In this document: positions 5,968-12,236 of the stretch, piece after piece
Numbering within the stretch: position 1 is the stretch's first letter
Layout: every line of letters begins with the position of its first letter
The notes under the pieces: model-generated
What the model saw: the letters and a program-made list of their open reading frames with translations, nothing else
Told to the model about the DNA's origin: nothing
The model's database searches: none
Translations under genes and position numbers: made by a program
Source of the DNA: Lautropia sp. SCN 70-15
GTDB lineage: Bacteria > Pseudomonadota > Gammaproteobacteria > Burkholderiales > Burkholderiaceae_E
NCBI GenBank assembly: GCA_001724315.1
Contig: MEEC01000054.1
Location: 1-12,236, forward strand
Direction of reading: 5' to 3'
Length of the DNA: 12,236 nt

Positions 5968-7260
5968 TCACCGGCCGGGGTGGGGGGCGGCGGAGGCGGG
6001 GCGGGCGCGCCGATGCAGCCGGACGCTGCGGATCATCCGGTCCTCGATCTGCTGGATCTCCACGACCAGGTCGCCGATCCGCACGCTCACCGGCGCCTCG
6101 GGCAGCGCCTGCAGGATGTCCAGCAGCAGGCCGTTCAGCGTGCGCGGGCCGTCGAGCGGGAAGCGGGTGCCCAGGCGGCGGTTGAGGTCGCGCAGCGAGG
6201 CGGAGCCCTCCACGACCGCCTCGTCGTCGCGCCAGCCCTGCCCGCCGTCCCCGCCGGGGGCGGTGGTGGTGAATTCGCCGATGATCTCCTCGATGATGTC
6301 CTCGAGGGTGACCAGCCCGAGCACCTCGCCGTACTCGTCGACGACCAGCCCGAGCTTCTGGCGGTTCTCCTGGAAGAACTGGAGCTGCCGGAACACCGGG
6401 GTGCCGCTGGGAACGAAATACGGGGCGGAGAGCAGCTCCCTGACGTCGGCGGCGTCGAAGGACTCGCGCTGCAGCAGGCCCAGCGCCCGGCGGACGTGCA
6501 GCACGCCGACCACCCGGTTGATCTCGCCCTCGTAGACCGGGAGCTTGTTGTGATAACAGGTCGCCAGCTGCTCGCGCAGGCCGCGCTCCTCGGTGGCCAG
6601 GTCCAGCGCCTCGACCCGATGGCGGGGGACCATCACGTCGTCGACGCTGATCTGCTCCAGGTCGAACAGGTTGAGCAGGATCGACCGGTGTTTCTGGGGC
6701 ATGAAGCGGCCCGATTCGAGCACGATCGTGCGCAGCTCGTCCAGCGACAGCGTCGGCTCCTTCGTCCCCGAGGTCTTCACGCCGGCCAGCGCGAGCAGGC
6801 GACCCACGAACAGGTTGATCGTCCAGACCACCGGCGAGAACAGCGGCATCAGCGCGCGCAGCAGGTAGCTCGCCGGCAGGGCGATCCGCTCGGGATGGGT
6901 GGCGCCGATCACCTTGGGCGTGATCTCGCAGAACACGATCAGGATCACCGCCACGACCGTCGTGGCGATCACGATGACCCGGTCGTCGTTGCCGAAGTAG
7001 CGGATCGCCAGCGCGGTCACGATCGCGGTCAGCGCGGTATTGGCCACGTTGTTGCCGAGCAGAATCGTGCCGAGCAGCCGGTCGGTCTGGGCCAGCAGGC
7101 CGGCGGTGATGCGGGCGCTGCGCCGGCCCTGGCGGACCAGGTGGCCGAGCCGGAAGCGGCTGAGCGCCATCATGCTGGTCTCGGCGATCGAGAAGAAGGC
7201 CGAGGCCAGCAGCAGCAGGACCAGCAGCGACAACTGCAGCCAGAGCGGTAGGGCTTCCAA
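5968..7260 (-). CDS. CorC/HlyC-family (CNNM-type) transporter with DUF21, CBS pair and C-terminal CorC domain, TTG start
   Basis: The 430-residue protein is a membrane protein of the CorB/YfjD type, often labelled 'hemolysin' for historical reasons but linked to Mg2+/Co2+ export or resistance. Domains in order: DUF21/CNNM transmembrane domain (about 5-190) with the family motif SAFFSIAETSMMALSRFR, LLGNNVANTA near 68-77 and EITPKVIGA near 112-120; a CBS pair (about 208-265 and 275-330, with VDEYGEVLGLVTLEDIIEEIIGE); and the CorC_HlyC domain (about 345-420, with LNRRLG and TLNGLLL). The start is the TTG at 7260-7258: the frame is open further upstream without an ATG, and relatives begin with M-x-x-L-P-L-W at exactly this point. 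No good ribosome binding site is seen. Substrate is inferred from the family only. Confidence 0.9.
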   Translation of the reverse strand: MEALPLWLQLSLLVLLLLASAFFSIAETSMMALSRFRLGHLVRQGRRSARITAGLLAQTDRLLGTILLGNNVANTALTAIVTALAIRYFGNDDRVIVIATTVVAVILIVFCEITPKVIGATHPERIALPASYLLRALMPLFSPVVWTINLFVGRLLALAGVKTSGTKEPTLSLDELRTIVLESGRFMPQKHRSILLNLFDLEQISVDDVMVPRHRVEALDLATEERGLREQLATCYHNKLPVYEGEINRVVGVLHVRRALGLLQRESFDAADVRELLSAPYFVPSGTPVFRQLQFFQENRQKLGLVVDEYGEVLGLVTLEDIIEEIIGEFTTTAPGGDGGQGWRDDEAVVEGSASLRDLNRRLGTRFPLDGPRTLNGLLLDILQALPEAPVSVRIGDLVVEIQQIEDRMIRSVRLHRRARPASAAPHPGR

Positions 7261-7390
7261 GCGAGGGCGACCGTTCGAAGGGTGGCGCGCGGCCCGAAGG
7301 CGGGTGCGTCGAAAGCCTACCGGATTCCGATTCCCTTCGCATGGGCCCGGCGCGGGCCGCGACCCGCTCCCCGGCCCGCCGTCACGGCGC

Positions 7391-7396
7391 TACACT
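7391..7396 (+). promoter_or_regulatory. Possible -10 element for the dehydratase gene
   Basis: TACACT (4 of 6 to TATAAT) stands out in the GC-rich 190-base gap between the divergent CorC-family and dehydratase genes, 54 bases before the dehydratase ATG. No good -35 lies 16-18 bases upstream, so an activator would be needed or this is chance. The rest of the gap (7261-7450) shows no other recognisable feature. Confidence 0.25.
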
Positions 7397-7439
7397 GGCC
7401 GGCTGACGGGCATCCCGATGCCAGCCGACAACCCCCGAC

Positions 7440-7443
7440 AGGA
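7440..7443 (+). promoter_or_regulatory. Ribosome binding site that sets the dehydratase start
   Basis: AGGA lies 7 bases before the ATG at 7451. The alternative in-frame ATG at 7418 has no such site, which supports the later start. Confidence 0.55.
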
Positions 7444-7450
7444 TCTCCCG

Positions 7451-9241
7451 ATGAGCAAGGACGGCAAGACCCTCAAGCTGCGCTCCCGCGCCTGGTTCGA
7501 CAACCCCGACAACCCGGGGATGACCGCGCTCTACCTCGAGCGGATGATGAACTTCGGCCTCACGCTCGAGGAGCTCCAGAAGAGCGGCAAGCCGATCATC
7601 GGGATCGCGCAGACCGGCAGCGCCCTGTCGCCCTGCAACCGCCACCACATCGACCTGGCCAGCCGGATCCGCGACGGCATCCGCGACGCGGGCGGCATCC
7701 CGATCGAGTTTCCGGTGCACCCGATCCAGGAGACCACCAAGCGGCCGACCGCGTCGCTCGATCGCAACCTGGCCTACCTGGGCCTGGTCGAGTGCCTGTA
7801 CGGCTACATGTTCGACGGCGTGGTCCTGACCACCGGCTGCGACAAGACCACGCCGGCAATGATCATGGGCGCGGCCACCGTCGACATCCCGGCCATCGTC
7901 CTGTCCGGCGGCCCCATGCTCAACGGCTACTACAACGGCGGGCTGGCCGGCTCCGGCACCGTGGTCTGGTTCGCGCGCCAGGAACTGGCGGCCGGGCGCA
8001 TCGACTACGACCAGTTCCTCGAGATGGTCGCGGCCTCGGCCCCCTCGGTCGGGCACTGCAACACGATGGGCACCGCGCTGTCGATGAACTCGATGGCCGA
8101 GGCGCTGGGCATGGCCCTGCCGGGCTGCGCGGCGATCCCCGGGCCCTACCGCGAGCGCGGGCAGATGGCCTATCACACCGGCCGGCGCATCGTCGAGATG
8201 GTCCACGAAGACCTGCGGCCGTCGAAGATCCTCACCCGCGAGGCCTTCGAGAACGCGATCGTCGCGGCCAGCGCGCTGGGCGCGTCCACCAATTGCCCGC
8301 CGCACGTCAACGCGATCGCGCGCCACGCCGGCGTGCCGCTCGAGGTGCGCGACTGGGACCGCATCGGCTACGAGATCCCGCTGCTGGTCAACTGCATGCC
8401 TGCCGGCCAGTACCTCGGCGAAGATTTCCACCGCGCGGGCGGGGTGCCTGCCGTCATGCACGAGCTGCTGAAGGCCGGCAAGCTGCGCGCCGGGGCGATC
8501 ACCGTGACCGGCCGCCCCATCGGCGAGCTGTACGCCGACACGCCCTCGTCCAACCACGACGTGATCCGCACCTACGGCGACCCGATGCTGCACGAGGCCG
8601 GCTTCGCCGTCCTGTCGGGCAACCTGTTCGAGTCGGCGGTGATGAAGACCTCGGTGATCTCGGCCGAGTTCCGCCAGCGCTACCTGGAGAACCCGGCCGA
8701 TCCGAACGCCTTCGAGGGCCGGGCCATCGTCTTCGAGGGCCCGGAGGACTACCACCACCGCATCAACGATCCGTCGCTGAAGATCGACGCCGACTGCATG
8801 CTGTTCATTCGCGGCGTGGGTCCGGTGGGTTATCCGGGCGCCGCCGAGGTGGTCAACATGCTTCCGCCTGACGCACTGGTCAGGCAAGGCATCACCATGC
8901 TGCCCTGCATCGGCGACGGCCGCCAGTCCGGCACCTCGGGCAGCCCGTCCATCCTGAACGCCTCGCCCGAGTCGGCGGTGGGCGGCGGGCTGGCCTTGCT
9001 GCAGACCGGCGATCGGGTGCGCATCGACCTGAACAAGCGGTCCGCGAACATCCTGATCAGCGACGAGGAATACGCGCGCCGCAGGGCGGCCTGGCGGCCG
9101 CCCGAGCTGGTGAGCCAGACGCCCTGGCAGGAGCTGCACCGCCGGACCGTCGGCCAGCTGCAGGACGGCGGCTGCCTCGATTTCGCGGTCAGCTACCAGC
9201 GCATCGACCAGACGCACGGCGTGCCGCGCGACAACCACTGA
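7451..9241 (+). CDS. IlvD/Edd-family dehydratase, sugar-acid (xylonate/arabonate) type
   Basis: This 596-residue protein belongs to the Fe-S-dependent IlvD/Edd dehydratases. Its sequence runs closest, as far as I recognise, to pentonate dehydratases such as Caulobacter xylonate dehydratase (about 595 residues) rather than to biosynthetic IlvD. The three cluster Cys are at C62 (SPCNRHH), C130 (TTGCDK) and C203 (GHCNTMG). K132 corresponds to the carbamylated Mg ligand, E94 (HPIQETTKRPT) to another metal ligand, and the serine base lies in SGTSGSPS (493-500). Such enzymes remove water from a 2,3-dihydroxy acid to give a 2-keto-3-deoxy acid. The ATG at 7451 is chosen over 7418 and over the long upstream extension by its ribosome binding site and the family N-terminus. 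No other sugar-acid genes are in view, so the substrate is uncertain. Confidence 0.88.
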   Translation: MSKDGKTLKLRSRAWFDNPDNPGMTALYLERMMNFGLTLEELQKSGKPIIGIAQTGSALSPCNRHHIDLASRIRDGIRDAGGIPIEFPVHPIQETTKRPTASLDRNLAYLGLVECLYGYMFDGVVLTTGCDKTTPAMIMGAATVDIPAIVLSGGPMLNGYYNGGLAGSGTVVWFARQELAAGRIDYDQFLEMVAASAPSVGHCNTMGTALSMNSMAEALGMALPGCAAIPGPYRERGQMAYHTGRRIVEMVHEDLRPSKILTREAFENAIVAASALGASTNCPPHVNAIARHAGVPLEVRDWDRIGYEIPLLVNCMPAGQYLGEDFHRAGGVPAVMHELLKAGKLRAGAITVTGRPIGELYADTPSSNHDVIRTYGDPMLHEAGFAVLSGNLFESAVMKTSVISAEFRQRYLENPADPNAFEGRAIVFEGPEDYHHRINDPSLKIDADCMLFIRGVGPVGYPGAAEVVNMLPPDALVRQGITMLPCIGDGRQSGTSGSPSILNASPESAVGGGLALLQTGDRVRIDLNKRSANILISDEEYARRRAAWRPPELVSQTPWQELHRRTVGQLQDGGCLDFAVSYQRIDQTHGVPRDNH

Positions 9242-9251
9242 GCCTCATGCC

Positions 9252-9662
9252 ATGAAAACGGCCCCGGCCGAGTCGGTTCCCGAGCGGATCCGCAGGCTGG
9301 GTTTCAGGCGCTGGCACGAGCGCACGCTGATCGTTGCCCACGGCTGGCTGGTCGGCTGTTTCGTGGCCATGATCTTCGTGGCCACGGGTTTCGAGCTGCT
9401 GTCCCTGGGCGACGGTCTCCCCGAATTCCTGTTCGACGCGCTGCTGATCGCCGCGGCGGCGACGCTGGGCTGGCAGGCCTGGCGACGCTATCGGGTGTCG
9501 ATGGCGCTGGCCGCGTCGGTCAGCGAGCAGGCCGCCTGCGCGCGCTGCCTGCGCTACGGTTTTCGGGTGGCCGACGCGCCGAGCGACCGCCTGCGCGCGG
9601 TGTGCCCGCGCTGCGGCGCGCAATGGTGGATCGAGCTGGCCGGACCCGGGCGCGACGGCTGA
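9252..9662 (+). CDS. Unnamed two-helix membrane protein with C-terminal zinc-ribbon-like motif
   Basis: I do not recognise this 136-residue protein. It has a basic N-terminus with an amphipathic stretch (RIRRLGFRRWHERT, about 12-25), a hydrophobic segment at about 26-50 (LIVAHGWLVGCFVAMIFVATGF) and a second at about 58-77. A cytoplasm-sized tail follows, with C96-AR-C99 and C118-PR-C121 spaced by 18 residues, ending near WWIE. That is a plausible zinc ribbon. Two positive clusters suggest both ends face the cytoplasm. The ATG follows the dehydratase stop by 10 bases, so the two are likely co-transcribed; the ribosome binding site is weak. Codon use matches its neighbours, and the orderly hydrophobic pattern supports a real gene. 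The function is unknown. Confidence 0.75.
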   Translation: MKTAPAESVPERIRRLGFRRWHERTLIVAHGWLVGCFVAMIFVATGFELLSLGDGLPEFLFDALLIAAAATLGWQAWRRYRVSMALAASVSEQAACARCLRYGFRVADAPSDRLRAVCPRCGAQWWIELAGPGRDG

Positions 9663-9687
9663 ATTCCCCTGCGCGGCCGGGGCTCGT

Positions 9688-9716
9688 TTGCGCCCATTCC
9701 GGTTTCCCGCAATAAT
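9688..9716 (+). promoter_or_regulatory. Sigma70-like promoter for livG-livF
   Basis: TTGCGC (9688-9693, first three bases of the -35 consensus) and AATAAT (9711-9716, 5 of 6 to the -10) are separated by exactly 17 bases. It is the only AT-rich patch in the 97-base gap before livG. Transcription would begin about 9723, roughly 37 bases before the livG ATG. Assigned by eye. Confidence 0.5.
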
Positions 9717-9759
9717 CGCCGCTCTGCGCAACGCCCGACCGGCAACAACCTCGGACAAG

Positions 9760-10548
9760 ATGGCAGGCAATAACGACTACATTCTGGAGACAAGGAACCT
9801 CGTCAAGGAGTTCCGCGGCTTCGTGGCGGTCAACGACGTGAACCTGCGTGTCAAGCGCGGGCACATCCACGCGCTGATCGGTCCCAACGGCGCGGGCAAG
9901 ACGACGGTGTTCAATCTCCTGACCAAGTTCCTGATCCCCACCGGGGGCCAGATCCTCTTCAACGGCCAGGACATCACGGTCGAGAAGCCCGCGCAGGTCG
10001 CGCGGCGCGGCGTCGTGCGCTCCTTCCAGATCTCGGCCACGTTCCCGCACCTGACGGTGCTCGAGAACGTGCGCATCGGCCTGCAGCGCGCGCAGGGCAC
10101 CTCCTTTCACTTCTGGCGCCCGGCCAGCATGCTCGATGCGCTGAACGACCGCGCGCTCGAGCTGCTCGAAATGGTGGACCTGCGCGAGTACGCCGACTTC
10201 GTCACGGTCGAGCTGCCTTACGGCCGCAAGCGCGCGCTCGAGATCGCCACCACGCTGGCCACCGAGCCCGAGCTGATGCTGCTCGACGAGCCCACCCAGG
10301 GCATGGGCCACGAAGACGTCGACCGCGTCACGCAGCTGATCAAGAAGGTCTCGGCCAACCGCACCATCCTGATGGTCGAGCACAACATGAACGTGGTTTC
10401 CACGATCGCCGACACGATCAGCGTGCTGCAGCGCGGGCAGGTGATCGCCGAAGGTCCGTACGAGATCGTGTCGAAGGATCCGCAGGTGCTCGAGGCCTAC
10501 ATGGGCAGCGCCGACGAGGCTCTGGCGGGGGCGTCCCATGGCCACTGA
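9760..10548 (+). CDS. livG: Branched-chain amino acid-type ABC importer, ATP-binding protein LivG
   Basis: LivG is one of two cytoplasmic ATPases of a HAAT-family importer, pairing with LivF under the permeases LivH/LivM. The 262-residue protein has Walker A GPNGAGKT (41-48, K47), Q-loop at Q90, Walker B LMLLDE (172-177) and switch His H208 (VEHN). The signature is LPYGRKR (152-158) instead of LSGGQ; a YG form is usual in LivG. TQGMGHED follows Walker B, as I recall for a betaproteobacterial subgroup. The C-terminal AYMG extension is the LivG type. The ATG at 9760 is preferred over an in-frame start at 9688, which would lie on the promoter and add 24 unrelated residues. Its 3' end overlaps livF by 11 bases, implying translational coupling. 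The true substrate may be an amino acid, amide or aromatic acid. Confidence 0.93.
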   Translation: MAGNNDYILETRNLVKEFRGFVAVNDVNLRVKRGHIHALIGPNGAGKTTVFNLLTKFLIPTGGQILFNGQDITVEKPAQVARRGVVRSFQISATFPHLTVLENVRIGLQRAQGTSFHFWRPASMLDALNDRALELLEMVDLREYADFVTVELPYGRKRALEIATTLATEPELMLLDEPTQGMGHEDVDRVTQLIKKVSANRTILMVEHNMNVVSTIADTISVLQRGQVIAEGPYEIVSKDPQVLEAYMGSADEALAGASHGH

Positions 10549-11251
10549 CAAGACCGAATTCCTGCGCATCACCGACCTGCACGCGTTCTACGGCGAGTCG
10601 CACATCCTGCACGGTGTCGACATGGTCGTGAACCGCGGCGAGGTGGTCACGCTGCTCGGGCGCAACGGCGCCGGGCGCACCACCACGATGAAGTCGATCA
10701 TGGGTCTGGTGGGCCGGCGCACCGGCTCGATCATGATCAACGGCACCGAGGCGGTGAACCTGCCGCCGCACACGATCGCCCGTCTCGGCCTCGGCTACTG
10801 CCCCGAGGAGCGCGGAATCTTCGCCAGCCTGAGCTGCGAGGAGAACCTGATGCTGCCGCCGCCGGTGGCCTCCGGCGGCATGGGCCTCGACGAGATCTAC
10901 GAGATGTTCCCGAACCTGAAGGAACGTCGCAACAGCCCCGGCACGCGGCTTTCGGGCGGCGAGCAGCAGATGCTGGCGGTGGCGCGCATCCTGCGCACCG
11001 GCGCCAAGCTGCTGCTGCTCGACGAGATCTCCGAGGGCCTGGCGCCGGTCATCGTGCAGACGCTGGCCCGGATGATCCGGATGCTGCGCGAGAAGGGCTT
11101 CACCGTGATCATGGTCGAGCAGAACTTCCGCTTCGCCGCGCCGCTGGCCGACCGCTTCTACGTGATGGAGCACGGCCGCATCGTCGAAGGCTTCGAGGCC
11201 TCCGAGCTCGAACAGAAGATGGGCATGCTGCACGAGTACCTCGGCGTCTGA
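10538..11251 (+). CDS. livF: Branched-chain amino acid-type ABC importer, ATP-binding protein LivF, with Arg in Walker A
   Basis: LivF is the second ATPase of the importer. The 237-residue protein has Walker A GRNGAGRT (41-48) in which the usual Lys is R47 (codon CGC at 10676-10678). The signature LSGGEQQML (138-146) is normal. Walker B is LLLLDE (158-163), followed by ISEGLAP where Pro is more usual than Ile. The switch residue is Q195 (VEQN) rather than His, as is normal for LivF. Length and the final EYLG are typical. A run of G just before the ATG, inside livG, may serve as ribosome binding site. The otherwise intact frame and conserved motifs argue against a pseudogene. The Arg is plausibly tolerated because the partner site (LivG Walker A with LivF signature) is complete. 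Confidence 0.93.
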   Translation: MATDKTEFLRITDLHAFYGESHILHGVDMVVNRGEVVTLLGRNGAGRTTTMKSIMGLVGRRTGSIMINGTEAVNLPPHTIARLGLGYCPEERGIFASLSCEENLMLPPPVASGGMGLDEIYEMFPNLKERRNSPGTRLSGGEQQMLAVARILRTGAKLLLLDEISEGLAPVIVQTLARMIRMLREKGFTVIMVEQNFRFAAPLADRFYVMEHGRIVEGFEASELEQKMGMLHEYLGV

Positions 11252-11299
11252 GGCGTGCGAACGACAACGGGGCGCCGCCGAACGGGGCCCGAAGAGAAT

Positions 11300-11337
11300 G
11301 GCGCGCCGTACGGGCGCCTGAACCGGTCTGGAGACCG
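11300..11337 (+). promoter_or_regulatory. Two hairpins between livF and the binding-protein gene
   Basis: The 107-base gap contains an imperfect hairpin (GGCGC at 11300-11304 with GCGCC at 11314-11318, plus inner CCG/CGG and one bulged G). A second one has CGGTC (11324-11328) pairing with GACCG (11333-11337) around TGGA. Neither is followed by a T run. Such structures often separate ATPase and binding-protein cistrons, protecting the more abundant binding-protein mRNA. No clear promoter is seen in the gap. The 8-base unit AACGGGGC also occurs twice just upstream (11266-11273 and 11281-11288). Confidence 0.3.
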
Positions 11338-11346
11338 ATTAGTCCT

Positions 11347-11351
11347 GGAGG
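11347..11351 (+). promoter_or_regulatory. Strong Shine-Dalgarno for the binding-protein gene
   Basis: GGAGG lies 7 bases before the ATG at 11359 and 10 before a second ATG at 11362. It is the strongest ribosome binding site in the window, fitting the need to make binding protein in excess over the transporter ATPases. Confidence 0.7.
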
Positions 11352-11358
11352 AATGACA

Positions 11359-12236
11359 ATGATGAAACGCAAACTCACATCGGTCCTGGTCGGTGCGGCG
11401 CTGGCCGGATTGGCCGGCGCGGCTTCCGCGCAGATTTCGGACGGCGTCGTCAAGATCGGTGTCCTGAACGACATGTCCGGCCTGTACGCGGACATCGCGG
11501 GCCCGGGCTCGGTCGTCGCAGCCAAGCTGGCGGTCGAGGACTTCCAGAAGACCTCGAAAGCCAACCTGAAGGTCGAGATCGTCTCGGCCGACCACCAGAA
11601 CAAGCCGGACGTCGGCTCGACCGTGGCCCGCCAGTGGTACGACACCGACAAGGTCGACGTGATCGTCGACGTGCCGACCTCGTCGGTCGGCCTGGCGGTC
11701 AACCAGGTCACCCGCGACAAGGGCAAGGCCTACCTGAACTCGGGTTCGGCCACCTCGGACATGACCGGCAAGGCTTGCTCGCCGAACACGATCCACTGGG
11801 CCTACGACACCTGGATGCTTTCCAACGGCACCGGCAAGGCGATCGTGGAAACCGGCGGTGACACCTGGTTCTTCCTGACCGCCGACTACGCCTTCGGTCA
11901 CGCGCTCGAGCGCGACACCGAGGCGGTCGTCACCAAGAGCGGCGGCAAGGTGGTCGGCAAGGTTCGCCACCCGTTCCCGGGCCAGGACTTCTCGTCCTTC
12001 CTGCTGCAGGCGCAGGCTTCCAAGGCCAAGATCATCGGCCTGGCCAACGCCGGCGGCGACACGATCAACTCGATCAAGCAGGCGGCCGAGTTCGGCATCG
12101 TCGCGGGCGGCCAGAACCTGGCCGGCCTGCTGATGTTCCTGACCGACGTCAAGGCGCTGGGCCTGCAGACCGCGCAGGGCCTGATCTTCACGACCAGCTT
12201 CTACTGGGACCTGAACGACGACACCCGGGCGTTCTC
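11359..12236 (+). CDS. livK: Periplasmic substrate-binding protein of the Liv-type ABC importer (partial, 3' end missing)
   Basis: The frame is open from the ATG to the window end (292 codons). Residues 1-24 form a Sec signal peptide: M-M-K-R-K, a hydrophobic Ala/Leu/Gly core, and an A-S-A cleavage site before Q25. The mature start (ISDGVVKIGVLNDMSGLYADI) and the later stretches VDVIVDVPTSSVGLAV, LNSGSATSDMTG, FFLTADYAFGHALERD and HPFPGQDFSSFLLQAQ are those of Peripla_BP_6 (LivK/LivJ-like) binding proteins. It would capture the substrate in the periplasm for the transporter whose ATPases lie just upstream. Ligand cannot be read from the sequence; in this clade relatives bind branched-chain amino acids, amides or aromatic acids. 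The second ATG at 11362 is an alternative start. The symbol livK marks the family only. Confidence 0.9.
   Translation, partial: MMKRKLTSVLVGAALAGLAGAASAQISDGVVKIGVLNDMSGLYADIAGPGSVVAAKLAVEDFQKTSKANLKVEIVSADHQNKPDVGSTVARQWYDTDKVDVIVDVPTSSVGLAVNQVTRDKGKAYLNSGSATSDMTGKACSPNTIHWAYDTWMLSNGTGKAIVETGGDTWFFLTADYAFGHALERDTEAVVTKSGGKVVGKVRHPFPGQDFSSFLLQAQASKAKIIGLANAGGDTINSIKQAAEFGIVAGGQNLAGLLMFLTDVKALGLQTAQGLIFTTSFYWDLNDDTRAF

Noticed and set aside
4063..7251. A 1062-codon open frame on the + strand, antisense to pilB and the CorC-family gene
   Set aside because: Its translation is rich in Arg, Gln, His, Asp, Val and Leu with no recognisable domain. It mirrors two clearly conserved genes on the other strand. 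Long antisense frames are expected where third positions are mostly G or C.
7382..9238. A 618-codon minus-strand frame antisense to the dehydratase
   Set aside because: The composition is that of an antisense shadow (Val, His, Asp, Arg repeats), and the + strand encodes a complete IlvD/Edd protein with all catalytic residues.
9688..9759. Upstream start for livG at 9688
   Set aside because: The added residues are unlike LivG, and the stretch holds a better promoter candidate. The ATG at 9760 gives the family N-terminus.
1..12236. Mobile elements, CRISPR arrays, tRNA genes or a defence island
   Set aside because: There are no long repeats, transposase or integrase motifs, regular spacers or tRNA-like cloverleaf. 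Gene content and composition are uniform and typical of a core chromosome.

Overview
The window looks like a chromosomal segment of a high-GC betaproteobacterium, most likely in the order Burkholderiales. The reasons are the G/C-rich third codon positions, the gene block pilB-pilC-pilD-coaE-zapD-yacG next to a Nudix/ThiE gene, and Liv-type ABC proteins of a form common in that order. It is gene-dense. No gap between genes exceeds about 190 bases, and I see no tRNA, rRNA, CRISPR array, insertion sequence or other mobile element.

Left part (1-7260). The 3' end of a + strand gene (C-terminus of a probable Nudix/thiamine-phosphate-synthase protein) runs convergently into a long minus-strand block and overlaps it by 23 bases. 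Read in transcription order (right to left), the block is: a CorC/HlyC-family CBS-domain membrane protein (7260-5968), pilB (5820-4093), pilC (4069-2837), pilD (2809-1958), coaE (1821-1138), zapD (1046-291) and yacG (286-74). PilB is the extension ATPase, PilC the inner-membrane platform and PilD the prepilin peptidase of a type IV pilus. CoaE makes coenzyme A, ZapD bundles FtsZ, and YacG is a small zinc protein that inhibits gyrase. pilB-pilC-pilD are tightly spaced and look co-transcribed. zapD-yacG probably have their own promoter in the coaE-zapD gap.

Right part (7451-12236), all + strand. An IlvD/Edd-family dehydratase of the sugar-acid type is followed after 10 bases by a small gene for a two-helix membrane protein with a C-terminal zinc-ribbon-like motif, which I cannot name. 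A good sigma70-like promoter (9688-9716) then precedes livG, livF (overlapping by 11 bases) and, after a hairpin-containing gap, a livK-like periplasmic binding protein cut off by the window end. These are parts of a branched-chain-amino-acid-type (HAAT) ABC importer; the permeases livH and livM are not in the window.

I see no wholly new system. The most interesting points are the asymmetric ATP sites predicted for the LivG/LivF pair (LivF has Arg in place of the Walker A Lys), the unnamed zinc-ribbon membrane protein, two probable TTG starts (zapD and the CorC-family gene), and the overlapping convergent gene ends at the left edge.
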